Positions 6,995 through 15,033 of a DNA stretch of 41,842 nucleotides are shown here, piece after piece (the first letter of the stretch is position 1; each line of letters begins with the position of its first letter). Origin of the DNA: an uncultured Porphyromonadaceae bacterium (GTDB lineage Bacteria > Bacteroidota > Bacteroidia > Bacteroidales > Muribaculaceae); NCBI GenBank assembly GCA_900541555.1, contig UQKE01000013.1, positions 1 through 41,842 on the forward strand, given 5' to 3'. The translations under genes and the position numbers were made by a program. Under the pieces are notes generated by a model that was not told where the DNA came from, ran no database searches, and was given only the letters and a program-made list of their open reading frames with translations.

Positions 6995-9088
6995 TTATTT
7001 TTCTTTTTTTATGCCATCGCGGATGAGCAAGGCGTCGATGGTCGGCTCTTGGCCGCGGAAGCGCTTATAGAGCGTCATCGGGGGTTCTGTCCCGCCACGG
7101 CTTAGCACATTGTCTTTCCACGATTTCGCAATTTCGGGATTGAAAATGCCGTTGTCTTTGAAGTATTGGAAAGCATCGGCTTCAATCACTTCCGACCATT
7201 TATAGCTGTAGTAGCCGGCTGCATATCCACCGGAGAAAATGTGGTTGAATTGCGGGGACATAGCGCATCCTTCGACAACAGGGAACAATTGCACGGATGC
7301 AATTGCGTCGTTTTCAAATGAGTATATGTCGCCGATTGGCTCTGTCGCCGTGTGGTAAGCCATGTCGAGATAACCGAAACTCAATTGGCGCAAGCAGGCA
7401 TAAGCAGCACCGAATTGCGACGATTTGATCACTTTGTCGACCAATTCTTGCGGGATTGGCTCGCCGGTAATGTAATGTTTGGCGAAACTATCGAGAAATT
7501 CTCGTTGAGTCAAGAAGTTTTCGTTGAATTGCGACGGCACTTCGACGAAATCCCGATAGACGCTTGTTCCGGAGAGCGATTGGTATTTGGTTTGTGTCAG
7601 CAAGCTGTGGAGCGCGTGTCCGAACTCATGGATGAAAGTTTCCACTTCGTAGAATGTGAGCAAGGAGGGCTTTGTCTCCGTTGGGCGCGTGAAGTTCATG
7701 GTGAGCGTCACGTGCGGGCGTTCGCTGACGCCGTCGACGATTCGCTCAGAGCGGAATTCTGTCATCCATGCGCCGGAGCGTTTCGTGGCGCGAGGGAAGA
7801 AATCGGTGTAAAGTATGCCGACGAAATTGCCTTCATTATCGGTGACATCAAACGATTTTACTTCCGGATTATATACTGAATAGTTTTGGTTTTCAGTGAA
7901 ATGCAAACCGTAGAGCTTGGTGGCAAGCCCAAACACGCCGTCGATCACATGGTTTAATTCGAAATACGGGCGAAGCTCTTCTTCGTTGTAGGAATATTTT
8001 TCATTTTTGAGTTTGTTGGAGTAATAGGAATAGTCCCAACTTTGCAAATCTATTTTTTTGCCTTCCAACTTTTCTGCATATTCTGTAAGTTCTTTGCGTT
8101 CTTTTTCCCAAGCCGGCTTATAAGCTTCGCGCAGGCGATTGAGCAAATCGTATACATTTTGGGGCGTTTCCGCCATGGTGCGTTCGAGGCTGTAATCGGC
8201 ATACGTTTTGTAGCCCAACAGATTGGCTATTTCCAAGCGAAGTTGCACGATGCGGCGGAGTATCTGCGAATTGTCGAATTCGCCGCTTGTGCATTGCGAG
8301 TTGTAGGCTCGGTAGAGTTTCTCGCGCAAATCGCGGCGTGAGGAGTATTTCATGAAAGCCATGTATACCGGTTGTTGGAGCGTGATGAGGTATTCTCCAT
8401 CGCGTCCTTTTTCTTTTGCGGCAAGCGCAGCGGCTTCAATGGAACTTTCCGGCAGTCCGGCAAGATCGTCTTTTGTGAGCCAAAGCTCGTAGGCTGCAGT
8501 TTCTTTTACCGTGTTTTGCTCGAAACGGAGAGTCTGCTCCGACAGTTCAGCCGTCAGCTTGCGATATTTGTCGCGATCTACACCTTCGAGATTGGCTCCT
8601 GAGCGGGCAAACGAGTCGTAGGTGTTTTGCAGCAGCATTTGATCTTCTGTCGAAAGAGAAAGTTCGTTGCGATGTTCGTAGACATATTTGATTCGTTCCC
8701 AAAGAGCTTCGTTGAGTGAAATGTTGGCACTGTATTCCGACAACTTTGGCGCGATGCGGAGGGATATTTCGTTCATTTCGTCGTCGCCGTCGGCAGAAAG
8801 GATGGGATAGAATGTCATGAGCGTGCGGTTGAGCAATTCTCCGCTGTTTTCGAGAGCAACGATTGTGTTCTCGAACGTTGGAGTGGAGCGTTGGCGCACG
8901 ATGGCATCGATTTCTTTTTCTGCCTGTTTGATGCCGGAATCGACAGCTTCTTCATAGAAACTTTTTTCGATTCTGTCGAATGGCACTACATGGTGCGTAG
9001 TTTTAAATTCTTCAAAAAATATATTCTCAGCGTTAGTCATTAGTGGTGCTGTAAATAATAGTGAAACGATTAATGTTTTGCAATTCAT
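6995..9088 (-). CDS. M3 family zinc metallopeptidase (peptidyl-dipeptidase Dcp-like), exported
   Basis: 697 residues. The N-terminus MNCKTLIVSLLFTAPLMTNA is a signal peptide, so the enzyme should act in the periplasm or envelope. The family zinc motif is HEFGHALH (His487, Glu488, His491 in this numbering), with the third ligand Glu516 in RDFVEVPSQ; the catalytic C-terminal part continues with GGYAAGYYSYKW. This matches the Dcp/oligopeptidase A branch, which removes dipeptides or cleaves short peptides. Start 9088 is chosen over an upstream ATG at 9133 because the signal peptide begins there and the candidate promoter box at 9120-9127 lies between the two. It is monocistronic, with its own terminator. 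Confidence 0.92.
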   Translation of the reverse strand: MNCKTLIVSLLFTAPLMTNAENIFFEEFKTTHHVVPFDRIEKSFYEEAVDSGIKQAEKEIDAIVRQRSTPTFENTIVALENSGELLNRTLMTFYPILSADGDDEMNEISLRIAPKLSEYSANISLNEALWERIKYVYEHRNELSLSTEDQMLLQNTYDSFARSGANLEGVDRDKYRKLTAELSEQTLRFEQNTVKETAAYELWLTKDDLAGLPESSIEAAALAAKEKGRDGEYLITLQQPVYMAFMKYSSRRDLREKLYRAYNSQCTSGEFDNSQILRRIVQLRLEIANLLGYKTYADYSLERTMAETPQNVYDLLNRLREAYKPAWEKERKELTEYAEKLEGKKIDLQSWDYSYYSNKLKNEKYSYNEEELRPYFELNHVIDGVFGLATKLYGLHFTENQNYSVYNPEVKSFDVTDNEGNFVGILYTDFFPRATKRSGAWMTEFRSERIVDGVSERPHVTLTMNFTRPTETKPSLLTFYEVETFIHEFGHALHSLLTQTKYQSLSGTSVYRDFVEVPSQFNENFLTQREFLDSFAKHYITGEPIPQELVDKVIKSSQFGAAYACLRQLSFGYLDMAYHTATEPIGDIYSFENDAIASVQLFPVVEGCAMSPQFNHIFSGGYAAGYYSYKWSEVIEADAFQYFKDNGIFNPEIAKSWKDNVLSRGGTEPPMTLYKRFRGQEPTIDALLIRDGIKKEK

Positions 9089-9117
9089 TTTTTTGAGTTT
9101 TAAATGCAACTTTGATT

Positions 9118-9346
9118 GGCAAAGATAATGCAAGCCGAGAGAAGAACAATCAAACTTGTTTGAAATTGTTATTCCGAGGCGCAGCTTGTCTTATTTAAAG
9201 ATGCTGGAAAGGTGAGCGCAGAAGAAAAAGAATTTATTCATTTTTCTTATGCCGAGCCGCATCTTATCTTATTGAAAGATAGAAGCCGAGAGAAGAACAA
9301 TCAAACGAGTTTGGCGCTTCTGCTCTCGATTTGTGCTATCTTTGAT
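9118..9346. repeat. Composite locus of the dispersed palindromic element
   Basis: This 229-base stretch between two minus-strand genes is built of three related modules. Module 1 (9120-9187) has CAAAGATA, GCCGAG, the palindrome CAAACTTGTTTG (9151-9162), CCGAG and GCAGCTT. Module 2 (9214-9256) has an alternative AT-rich palindromic core and is 42/43 identical to 24107-24149. Module 3 (9275-9344) is a large imperfect palindrome centred on CAAACGAGTTTG (9302-9313), with both arms homologous and ending in TATCTTTG on the plus strand (9337-9344). That right arm is an inverted copy of the 75-bp unit at 6661-6703. I see no gene here. Confidence 0.85.
9120..9127 (-). promoter_or_regulatory. Candidate -7 box (TATCTTTG) for the M3 peptidase gene
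   Basis: The minus strand reads TATCTTTG, a full match to TAnnTTTG, 31 bases upstream of the ATG at 9088. This gives a leader of roughly 25 bases. The box is the left end of the repeat locus 9118-9346, as in the first unit of the 75-bp repeat. No convincing -33 element was found. Confidence 0.6.
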
Positions 9347-9347
9347 A

Positions 9348-11594
9348 TTAGAAACCGGACCTGAGCAAGCGTTCGTATATTTTGGCGTCTTCTTCCAAGT
9401 AGCAACAGAGGATGATATCGCCTTTGTATTTCTTATTAGTTATGTGCTCTTTGATAACCTTCAAGGCTATTTGAGCTGCTTGTTCGTGTGGATAACCATA
9501 CGCGCCGGTGCTGATGCATGGGAATGCAATACTGGATAAACCGTTTGCTTCTGCCAACTTTAATGCAGTGTCGTAGCATGAAGCTAACAATTGGGCTTCG
9601 TCCCCTTTGCCGCCATGCCATATAGGACCGACTGTGTGGATGATTTTTTTGCATGGCAAGTCGTAGGCATCGGTCATTACACTTTCCCCCGTGGGACAGC
9701 CTCCAATGGACCGGCATTCTTCCAACAGTTTTTTGCCGGCAGCGCGATGGATTGCGCCGTCGACTCCGCCACCTCCCAATAGTGAATTGTTGGCAGCATT
9801 TACGATGGCGTCTACGTGTAGCCGCGTGATGTCGCCGATTGCAATTTGAATGGTTTTTCCCGTATCTTTCATGAATTTGCTCTTTTTCCAATGATAGTCA
9901 TGATCGTCCATGAATGTGTCGTAATATCTGTCAAGATCGTAAATGTCTTGCTGCTCTATTTCGCTATTGCAGGTCAGAGGAGCCGGTTTTAATGAGACAG
10001 GCTGAAAGTTGTCGTCTAATCCGATGGGCTGTCGCATTTTTTCTGTCCATTTTATGGAAAGAGAATGCCCATGGACGGGTTGCCCCATTTTTTCTTGCAA
10101 ATCATTGCGGGCGAATTTTTTTAATTCTATCCCATTCGGATGGTATGCCTTGACGCAAAGCAAATTTATCTTTTCTTGTTCAGATAATAGAATGAATCCA
10201 TGTGGCAATTGCAAAAGTGTAATTTGGGTTACACCTGCGAGTGTCGTTATGTCGTAAACTAAAAAATAGCAGTTGCGGTGGATAACATATTTTTCAAAAG
10301 AGAAATCAAAAGTTTTTCCACGATTGGCAGATTTTACGTTTTCTATATCGACTAATCTTTTGGACGCAATTATAAAGCGATATTTATGCACAGGACGCAT
10401 TAGTTGCATGGTGGCTTCAAGGTCGTGTCCGCATCGTAAAATCTTGCCTCGCTTGTAAAATTTTCGAACATCGAAGTTAATGTCAGTGTCGCGATAAAAT
10501 ATTTGTAAAGGATCTACCCATTCTCCGGTCCAATCACGTAGAGAGAGGAATGCGCGCTTTTGGCTGAACAGGTAGATGTGGTGCGTGTATGAGATACGAG
10601 GTTTGTATCTTTTTTCCAACTCTGTTTCGCTGATATAATTTTGCATGTGTTGCTTTGGAATGAATGGCAAGTAGCTATCGTAGTTTACCCATTTCTTGTC
10701 GTATATGCGGCGTGTGCCGTTTGGGTAAAGCAGATAAGCTGCTTGTTGGTCTTCAGCAAACCAGCAATCTTTGGTGTCGTAGTCGTTCCAATGGATGGCG
10801 TGATAAATGGGGCGGAAAAGATATTCCCCTGATTGTTTCAAGATGCCCATATCGTATTGTGGTTGTCCATTATGGAGAGTGACGGTTTTCCCATTGTCAT
10901 CTAAATGTACTTTTCTGGTGATGGATACTCCATTCTCAAAATGTAGTGGATAGTCGAATCTCTCGTTAATGATTGGTTTCCCATTGTATGCGGCAGCTCC
11001 ATACGAGGCATGATCCCAATTTATATCGTAAATTCCATGACGCAGCACAGGATCCATGCCATAATATTCAAAATCGTTTGCTCTGTTTAAGTTGCTATCG
11101 ACGAATATCCATTTGTTTTCCCAAGTTAAAGCCGGTGCTATGCCATTGTGAAAGACACGTATACTTTGATATTTGGATTTTTGTTTGGATAAAGCAGGCG
11201 AGAAAATTCCGTCTTCTGTCAAAGTTCCTTCAACGCCGTCTTCCCGTGTAGCAGAATATCCCCATTTTCGATGAGCTTTGATTTCTTTATAGCAAAATTC
11301 GGTTTCATCTTCCCCATATTCATTAACTAATCCCCACATGCCATTTTTTTGCGCTCTTGCAGTGCCACTGTAAAAGACGCCGAGGTGTGTTAATTTTTTT
11401 GAGTGGGGTATGACAATGTTGCCTTTTACGTCCAATGTGCCATAAATCCCATCTTTCAAGACGCGGATATATCCGTCATCGTCATAGTCTAAAATCTCGT
11501 CATAAATACAAGCTACGATTTGGTTGCCATGTTCATTTATTAGTCCGGCTTTCCCTGAGTCGTCATGCACTATGACAAAATTAGATTTGTTCAT
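9348..11594 (-). CDS. WG-repeat protein fused to a C-terminal macrodomain
   Basis: 748 residues, no signal peptide. Residues ~1-330 are WG/KWG-type beta repeats (KAGLINEHGNQIV, IYGTLDVKGNIV, MWGLVNEYG and weaker copies). Residues ~340-575 form a region I do not recognise. Residues ~580-748 are a clear macrodomain of the MacroD/YmdB type: IGDITRLHVDAIVNAANNSL, GGGGVDGAIHRAAG, GCPTGESVMTDAYDLP, HTVGPIW and CISTGAYGYP. Such domains bind ADP-ribose and often remove it from proteins or O-acetyl groups. The key Asn, the glycine loop with Asp and the STGAYG loop all look intact, so activity is plausible. The fusion architecture is unusual. It starts 11 bases after the SIMPL gene, so it is probably co-transcribed. 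Confidence 0.85.
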   Translation of the reverse strand: MNKSNFVIVHDDSGKAGLINEHGNQIVACIYDEILDYDDDGYIRVLKDGIYGTLDVKGNIVIPHSKKLTHLGVFYSGTARAQKNGMWGLVNEYGEDETEFCYKEIKAHRKWGYSATREDGVEGTLTEDGIFSPALSKQKSKYQSIRVFHNGIAPALTWENKWIFVDSNLNRANDFEYYGMDPVLRHGIYDINWDHASYGAAAYNGKPIINERFDYPLHFENGVSITRKVHLDDNGKTVTLHNGQPQYDMGILKQSGEYLFRPIYHAIHWNDYDTKDCWFAEDQQAAYLLYPNGTRRIYDKKWVNYDSYLPFIPKQHMQNYISETELEKRYKPRISYTHHIYLFSQKRAFLSLRDWTGEWVDPLQIFYRDTDINFDVRKFYKRGKILRCGHDLEATMQLMRPVHKYRFIIASKRLVDIENVKSANRGKTFDFSFEKYVIHRNCYFLVYDITTLAGVTQITLLQLPHGFILLSEQEKINLLCVKAYHPNGIELKKFARNDLQEKMGQPVHGHSLSIKWTEKMRQPIGLDDNFQPVSLKPAPLTCNSEIEQQDIYDLDRYYDTFMDDHDYHWKKSKFMKDTGKTIQIAIGDITRLHVDAIVNAANNSLLGGGGVDGAIHRAAGKKLLEECRSIGGCPTGESVMTDAYDLPCKKIIHTVGPIWHGGKGDEAQLLASCYDTALKLAEANGLSSIAFPCISTGAYGYPHEQAAQIALKVIKEHITNKKYKGDIILCCYLEEDAKIYERLLRSGF

Positions 11595-11605
11595 TTCGTT
11601 TCAGA

Positions 11606-12271
11606 CTAATCGGTTATTAATTGCCATTTTACAGTCACTTCGTCTGATGCAGTTAAGTCGTCGGGGGTGATATCCAATGATTCCATATTGCAGCCTATGG
11701 CTTCTTCGGCGCAGTGAATAAAACGAGCTTGGGAATAAATATGGATTTCTTGGACAGAATAGTTGATATCTTTTACCGGGCCCAATTTGCATCCACATGC
11801 TTTGGCCATGATGCTTGCTTTTTCTTTGGCATCTTTGATAGCACGCTCTAACATTTTTAATTGGAATGGTTGTGGGTCCTTAACTATGTACTCTATATTG
11901 ATTTCAGCTTGTTTCAGGTATTTGCCGATTGATTTTACTACTTTGTTTAGCAGCATAGTGTCCATGTTTAAGTCGATTTTGACTTTGTGATTGAGCTCAA
12001 ACCCGATGAATTTGTCAGATTTGTAATTTCCATATTTATCGTATTCCCTTTGGGTCTTTTTCTCGATGTCAAATAGAATAGTTTTCGGCAACAATGTAGG
12101 CAAAGACGCCTCTTTCATGATAACGTTAAGTTTTGCTGAATTGTCAGAGGCTTGTGCATAAGCATCGTCGTAAGTGTCGTGCAGGGACTTTAATGTGAGT
12201 ATCAAGCGTGTTATGTCTGGGGTTGCATGTATGCAGCCTTTGCCTGTTACAGTTATTAATTTTTCATTCAT
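11606..12271 (-). CDS. SIMPL domain (DUF541) protein, apparently cytoplasmic
   Basis: 221 residues. The family pattern is clear: an N-terminal ITVTGKGCIHATPDITRL, a central strand-rich region, then AIKDAKEKASIMAKACGCKLGPVKDINYS, which matches the typical ...A..KA..lA...G..LG.v..I segment, and a final strand DEVTVKWQL. SIMPL proteins (E. coli YggE is one) are usually exported; this one begins directly with the domain and has no signal peptide or lipobox. The biochemical function is unknown. It lies 55 bases downstream of the TPR gene and 11 bases upstream of the WG-macrodomain gene on the same strand. Confidence 0.85.
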   Translation of the reverse strand: MNEKLITVTGKGCIHATPDITRLILTLKSLHDTYDDAYAQASDNSAKLNVIMKEASLPTLLPKTILFDIEKKTQREYDKYGNYKSDKFIGFELNHKVKIDLNMDTMLLNKVVKSIGKYLKQAEINIEYIVKDPQPFQLKMLERAIKDAKEKASIMAKACGCKLGPVKDINYSVQEIHIYSQARFIHCAEEAIGCNMESLDITPDDLTASDEVTVKWQLITD

Positions 12272-12326
12272 TGCGGTTTTATTTAAAGTTCTGTTGTTGG
12301 GTAATGGAAGGGGGCATTGAGAGTTG

Positions 12327-14525
12327 TTAAGCTAAGTCGTAGTGCAGCTTGTCGATAATCATGTGGAGCAATGAGTTGTCGATTTCGGCTGCCGATAGGT
12401 ATCGGCTGTCGGCTTCCATCGTTGCTGCAACTTTGTCCACGCCAATTTGCGAGGCCGCTTTCCGATAGTCGTCGACGGCTTCTTTTGTGTGTTTTAATGC
12501 GAGCAACGCATGTCCGCGATTGATGTAATCGTCGGGAGTGGGAGAGTCGGCAATGATGCGGCCGTAATATTCGGCGCTTTGCTCGTAGCGTCCGGTCAGG
12601 AACGTGCACCAAGCGAGAGGTCGTAACGTTCGTGTGCCCTTGTCGGCCATATAGTCGACTTTGTAGAAATATTGCAACGCTTCTTCCGGATTTCCTGCAT
12701 CGAGCAAACAGTTGCCGATATTGTTGGCTACTGCGATGTTGTCCGGTTGCATTTTTTCGATGCGGCGATAGTATTCGAGCGCTTTTTCCGGTTCTCCATT
12801 CGCTTTTAGGCAGAGCGCGATGTGTTTCAATGTCCAAATGTCGTCGTTTTTGGACAATTCGGCTTTATCGTAGGCTTCGGCCGCTTTTGCATATTGTTTG
12901 AGCGATTCATGGCAAAAGCCAGTTTTTTGGTATATGCTCACGTCGGCATTTCCCGAAGCTGTGATTTGCTCGAATATGGACAATGCGTCGGCATAGTATT
13001 CTTGTTTGAAATAAAATTCGGCAATTAGTTTCAGATTGCGTGTGTCGGAAAGGATTTCACAAACGAATGGCACTTGCATCAGGTTGAGCGTTGTGCCGAA
13101 AGGATTGTAGAATTCTGATTTTCGACGGAAAAGGTTGAAAAAGCGATAGAGGTTTTGCACGTATTTGTTGGCCGTGTTTTCACGTGCTTTTTCCGGAGCG
13201 AGAATGTCGCCGTTGCCAAATGCTTCTGCAAATTGTGCGTTTTGCTCGTCAAATTGTTGCAGCATCATGTCGCGTTGCTGTTGAGGGACGGCAGCCACGG
13301 AAAGAGCAAAGGAATATTTGTCGCTATCGCAAAATACGTCGCTGTGGCCGATGATGGCTTTCAACGGGGATTTCGGAGGGAATATTGTGAAAAAGGAAGA
13401 ATGCCGTGGGGTGAATGGCAAAAACCAATTGGAAATTTCTGCAAAAAATGGAAAATTCTTCAAACGGGCAAATGAACTGAGAAACACGTCGTTGCCCTCA
13501 ATCTGCATTTGGTTGAGTTCTTGCATTTTTTCGGTAATTCCCGATTTGTCGAGCATTTCTTGCCAATCCGGATTTTTTTCCATGTCGTCGTCGAAATCCA
13601 TGGCTTGCATTTTTCGCCGTATTTCCGGTTTCAGTTTCATGAGTTGCGGCACCAATTCTTCTCTCACTTTCCGGCTGATGCGTTCTGTGCCGCGACTGCG
13701 AATAAATTGCAAGAAAATAGTGACAATGTCTGTTTCCGTGCGCGGGTTTTCGGAAAGGGATGCAAATCTTAACCGCACTTGACGGGAAAGCGCAACCATA
13801 TCCGGATAGCGGTGCATGACAATAAGCGCGCAACATAAGGATTTGATTTGCAGTTGCGAGTCGATTTTTTCATCGGCATATATGTCGAGAAGCAGAAGCA
13901 GCAACGTTTCGTTGTAATGTTCCAAAAGATTAAGCATGATTGCGTTCACGGCAATCTCTTGGGCTTCGGTGTCGCATGATGTTTCTGAAAAAAGTTCTTT
14001 GACGGCTTTGAAATCGTCCGATGAGATTGGAAATGCAGTCCACAGGCGGCGGAAAAGGGCAAAGTTTATATTTTCTTTGTCGTGGAGCAAAGCCTGTTCG
14101 GTCGCTTCGTCTTTGTCGGAGTCGGGCAGCTCGTCGAATACGGCAATTTTGTCGAGCGCGCGTTTGCGTCGAGCGAGGATGGCTTCTGTGTTTTCAGGAT
14201 GCATTCGCTCTGTGCGCAATGTGGCATAGTAAAGCTTTGTGGAGGTTCGGGCGATCAGCTCATTTGTTGCCGTTTCACACAATTTGATTGTTTCGGCAAT
14301 GATGTTTTCGTAAATGTCGTCGCGTTTGGGATCGTCGATTCCTTCTGCCACATAATGAATCATGTAGCGATAGGACTGTTCCAGTTCCGATAGTTTCTCG
14401 GAGATATGCCAATCGGACGTTTCTTCGACAAGAGTTTTCAAGGAAGAGAATGCTTCGGCAAGCCGTTTCTCTCGGAGCAGGTTGAGGATGTTATTTTTTG
14501 TTGTTTCGATTTGTTCTGATTTCAT
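12327..14525 (-). CDS. Tetratricopeptide repeat protein
   Basis: 732 residues, no signal peptide, strongly helical. The C-terminal third (roughly residues 510-700) is a run of TPR units: YADALSIFEQITASG, YAKAAEAYDKAEL, PEKALEYYRRIEKMQPDN, PEEALQYFYKVDYM, YEQSAEYYGRIIADSP and TKEAVDDYRKAAS. The N-terminal ~500 residues are helical without a domain I recognise; they contain acidic stretches and a Trp/Phe-rich segment around residues 370-390. A scaffold or partner-binding role is likely from the TPRs, but no specific function can be assigned. It is the first of three minus-strand genes with the SIMPL and WG-macrodomain proteins. Confidence 0.8.
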   Translation of the reverse strand: MKSEQIETTKNNILNLLREKRLAEAFSSLKTLVEETSDWHISEKLSELEQSYRYMIHYVAEGIDDPKRDDIYENIIAETIKLCETATNELIARTSTKLYYATLRTERMHPENTEAILARRKRALDKIAVFDELPDSDKDEATEQALLHDKENINFALFRRLWTAFPISSDDFKAVKELFSETSCDTEAQEIAVNAIMLNLLEHYNETLLLLLLDIYADEKIDSQLQIKSLCCALIVMHRYPDMVALSRQVRLRFASLSENPRTETDIVTIFLQFIRSRGTERISRKVREELVPQLMKLKPEIRRKMQAMDFDDDMEKNPDWQEMLDKSGITEKMQELNQMQIEGNDVFLSSFARLKNFPFFAEISNWFLPFTPRHSSFFTIFPPKSPLKAIIGHSDVFCDSDKYSFALSVAAVPQQQRDMMLQQFDEQNAQFAEAFGNGDILAPEKARENTANKYVQNLYRFFNLFRRKSEFYNPFGTTLNLMQVPFVCEILSDTRNLKLIAEFYFKQEYYADALSIFEQITASGNADVSIYQKTGFCHESLKQYAKAAEAYDKAELSKNDDIWTLKHIALCLKANGEPEKALEYYRRIEKMQPDNIAVANNIGNCLLDAGNPEEALQYFYKVDYMADKGTRTLRPLAWCTFLTGRYEQSAEYYGRIIADSPTPDDYINRGHALLALKHTKEAVDDYRKAASQIGVDKVAATMEADSRYLSAAEIDNSLLHMIIDKLHYDLA

Positions 14526-14556
14526 GATGAATATATTCCGGTGGAGCTTGATGTGC

Positions 14557-14564
14557 GAAAGTTA
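14557..14564 (-). promoter_or_regulatory. Possible -7 box for the TPR gene
   Basis: The minus strand reads TAACTTTC, one base off TAnnTTTG, about 32 bases upstream of the TPR start at 14525. This is the best candidate between the wHTH terminator and the gene, but it is weak. Confidence 0.35.
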
Positions 14565-14661
14565 CTATCTTTTTGCGAATATGCAATGCAAATATCTTGC
14601 CAATATTTTGCAAATGTGACGAAGTGTGGGAGTTTAAGCAATTCGGTTTGTGTTGAAAATG

Positions 14662-14699
14662 AAAAAGAGGGTACGTTTTTTTCAACGTATCCTCTTTTT
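14662..14699 (-). terminator. Terminator of the winged-helix gene
   Basis: A 16-bp stem (14662-14677 with 14684-14699, one G-T pair) closes a 6-base loop. T-rich stem ends on both strands would let it act in either direction. It lies 22 bases past the stop of the 67-residue winged-helix gene and insulates the TPR gene cluster from it. Confidence 0.85.
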
Positions 14700-14721
14700 T
14701 ATACAGATTCGACTGATTTTC

Positions 14722-14925
14722 TTACTTGATCAAAGAAAGTACGAGTTCGCCTTCTGCGTCAGTCATGTTCAATTTGCCTTCACGACCAAGCCAACCGATG
14801 GCTGCGTAAAGTTCTTTTTCTTTCAATTTGGTTTCTTTTTTTACCTCTTTGAAGGTTAATGACTCAGAAGCGTTCAATGCGTTCCACACCAAACCTGCCC
14901 ACGAGCCAATTGTTTCAACGTTCAT
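14722..14925 (-). CDS. Small winged helix-turn-helix protein (DUF2582-like)
   Basis: 67 residues. The sequence has the pattern of the short wHTH family found in Bacteroidetes: MNVETIGSWAGLVWNALN, then LTFKEVKKETKLKEKELYAAIGWLGREGKLNM, where the recognition-helix region and the wing follow. It is small, highly soluble and probably cytoplasmic; the family's target is not established and DNA binding is inferred from the fold. It is monocistronic, with a TACCTTTG promoter box 31 bases upstream and a strong terminator downstream. Confidence 0.85.
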   Translation of the reverse strand: MNVETIGSWAGLVWNALNASESLTFKEVKKETKLKEKELYAAIGWLGREGKLNMTDAEGELVLSLIK

Positions 14926-14955
14926 AATAGAAAATTAGTTTAAAATTTTACGCGG

Positions 14956-14963
14956 CAAAGGTA
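14956..14963 (-). promoter_or_regulatory. -7 box (TACCTTTG) for the winged-helix gene
   Basis: The minus strand reads TACCTTTG, a full TAnnTTTG match, 30 bases before the ATG at 14925. The surrounding region is AT-rich (14964-15010), as expected upstream of a well-expressed gene. No clear -33 TTTG at the ideal spacing. Confidence 0.65.
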
Positions 14964-15033
14964 GTGATAAATTTTAAATCAAGTATATATTTTGTTGAAA
15001 AATTATGTTTTACAACAGAAATATTTATAAGAA

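Noticed and set aside
12283..12837. 184-residue minus-strand ORF overlapping the TPR gene
   Set aside because: It is a shifted frame of the TPR gene, rich in Arg, His and Ser as such shadows are, and has no recognisable domain.
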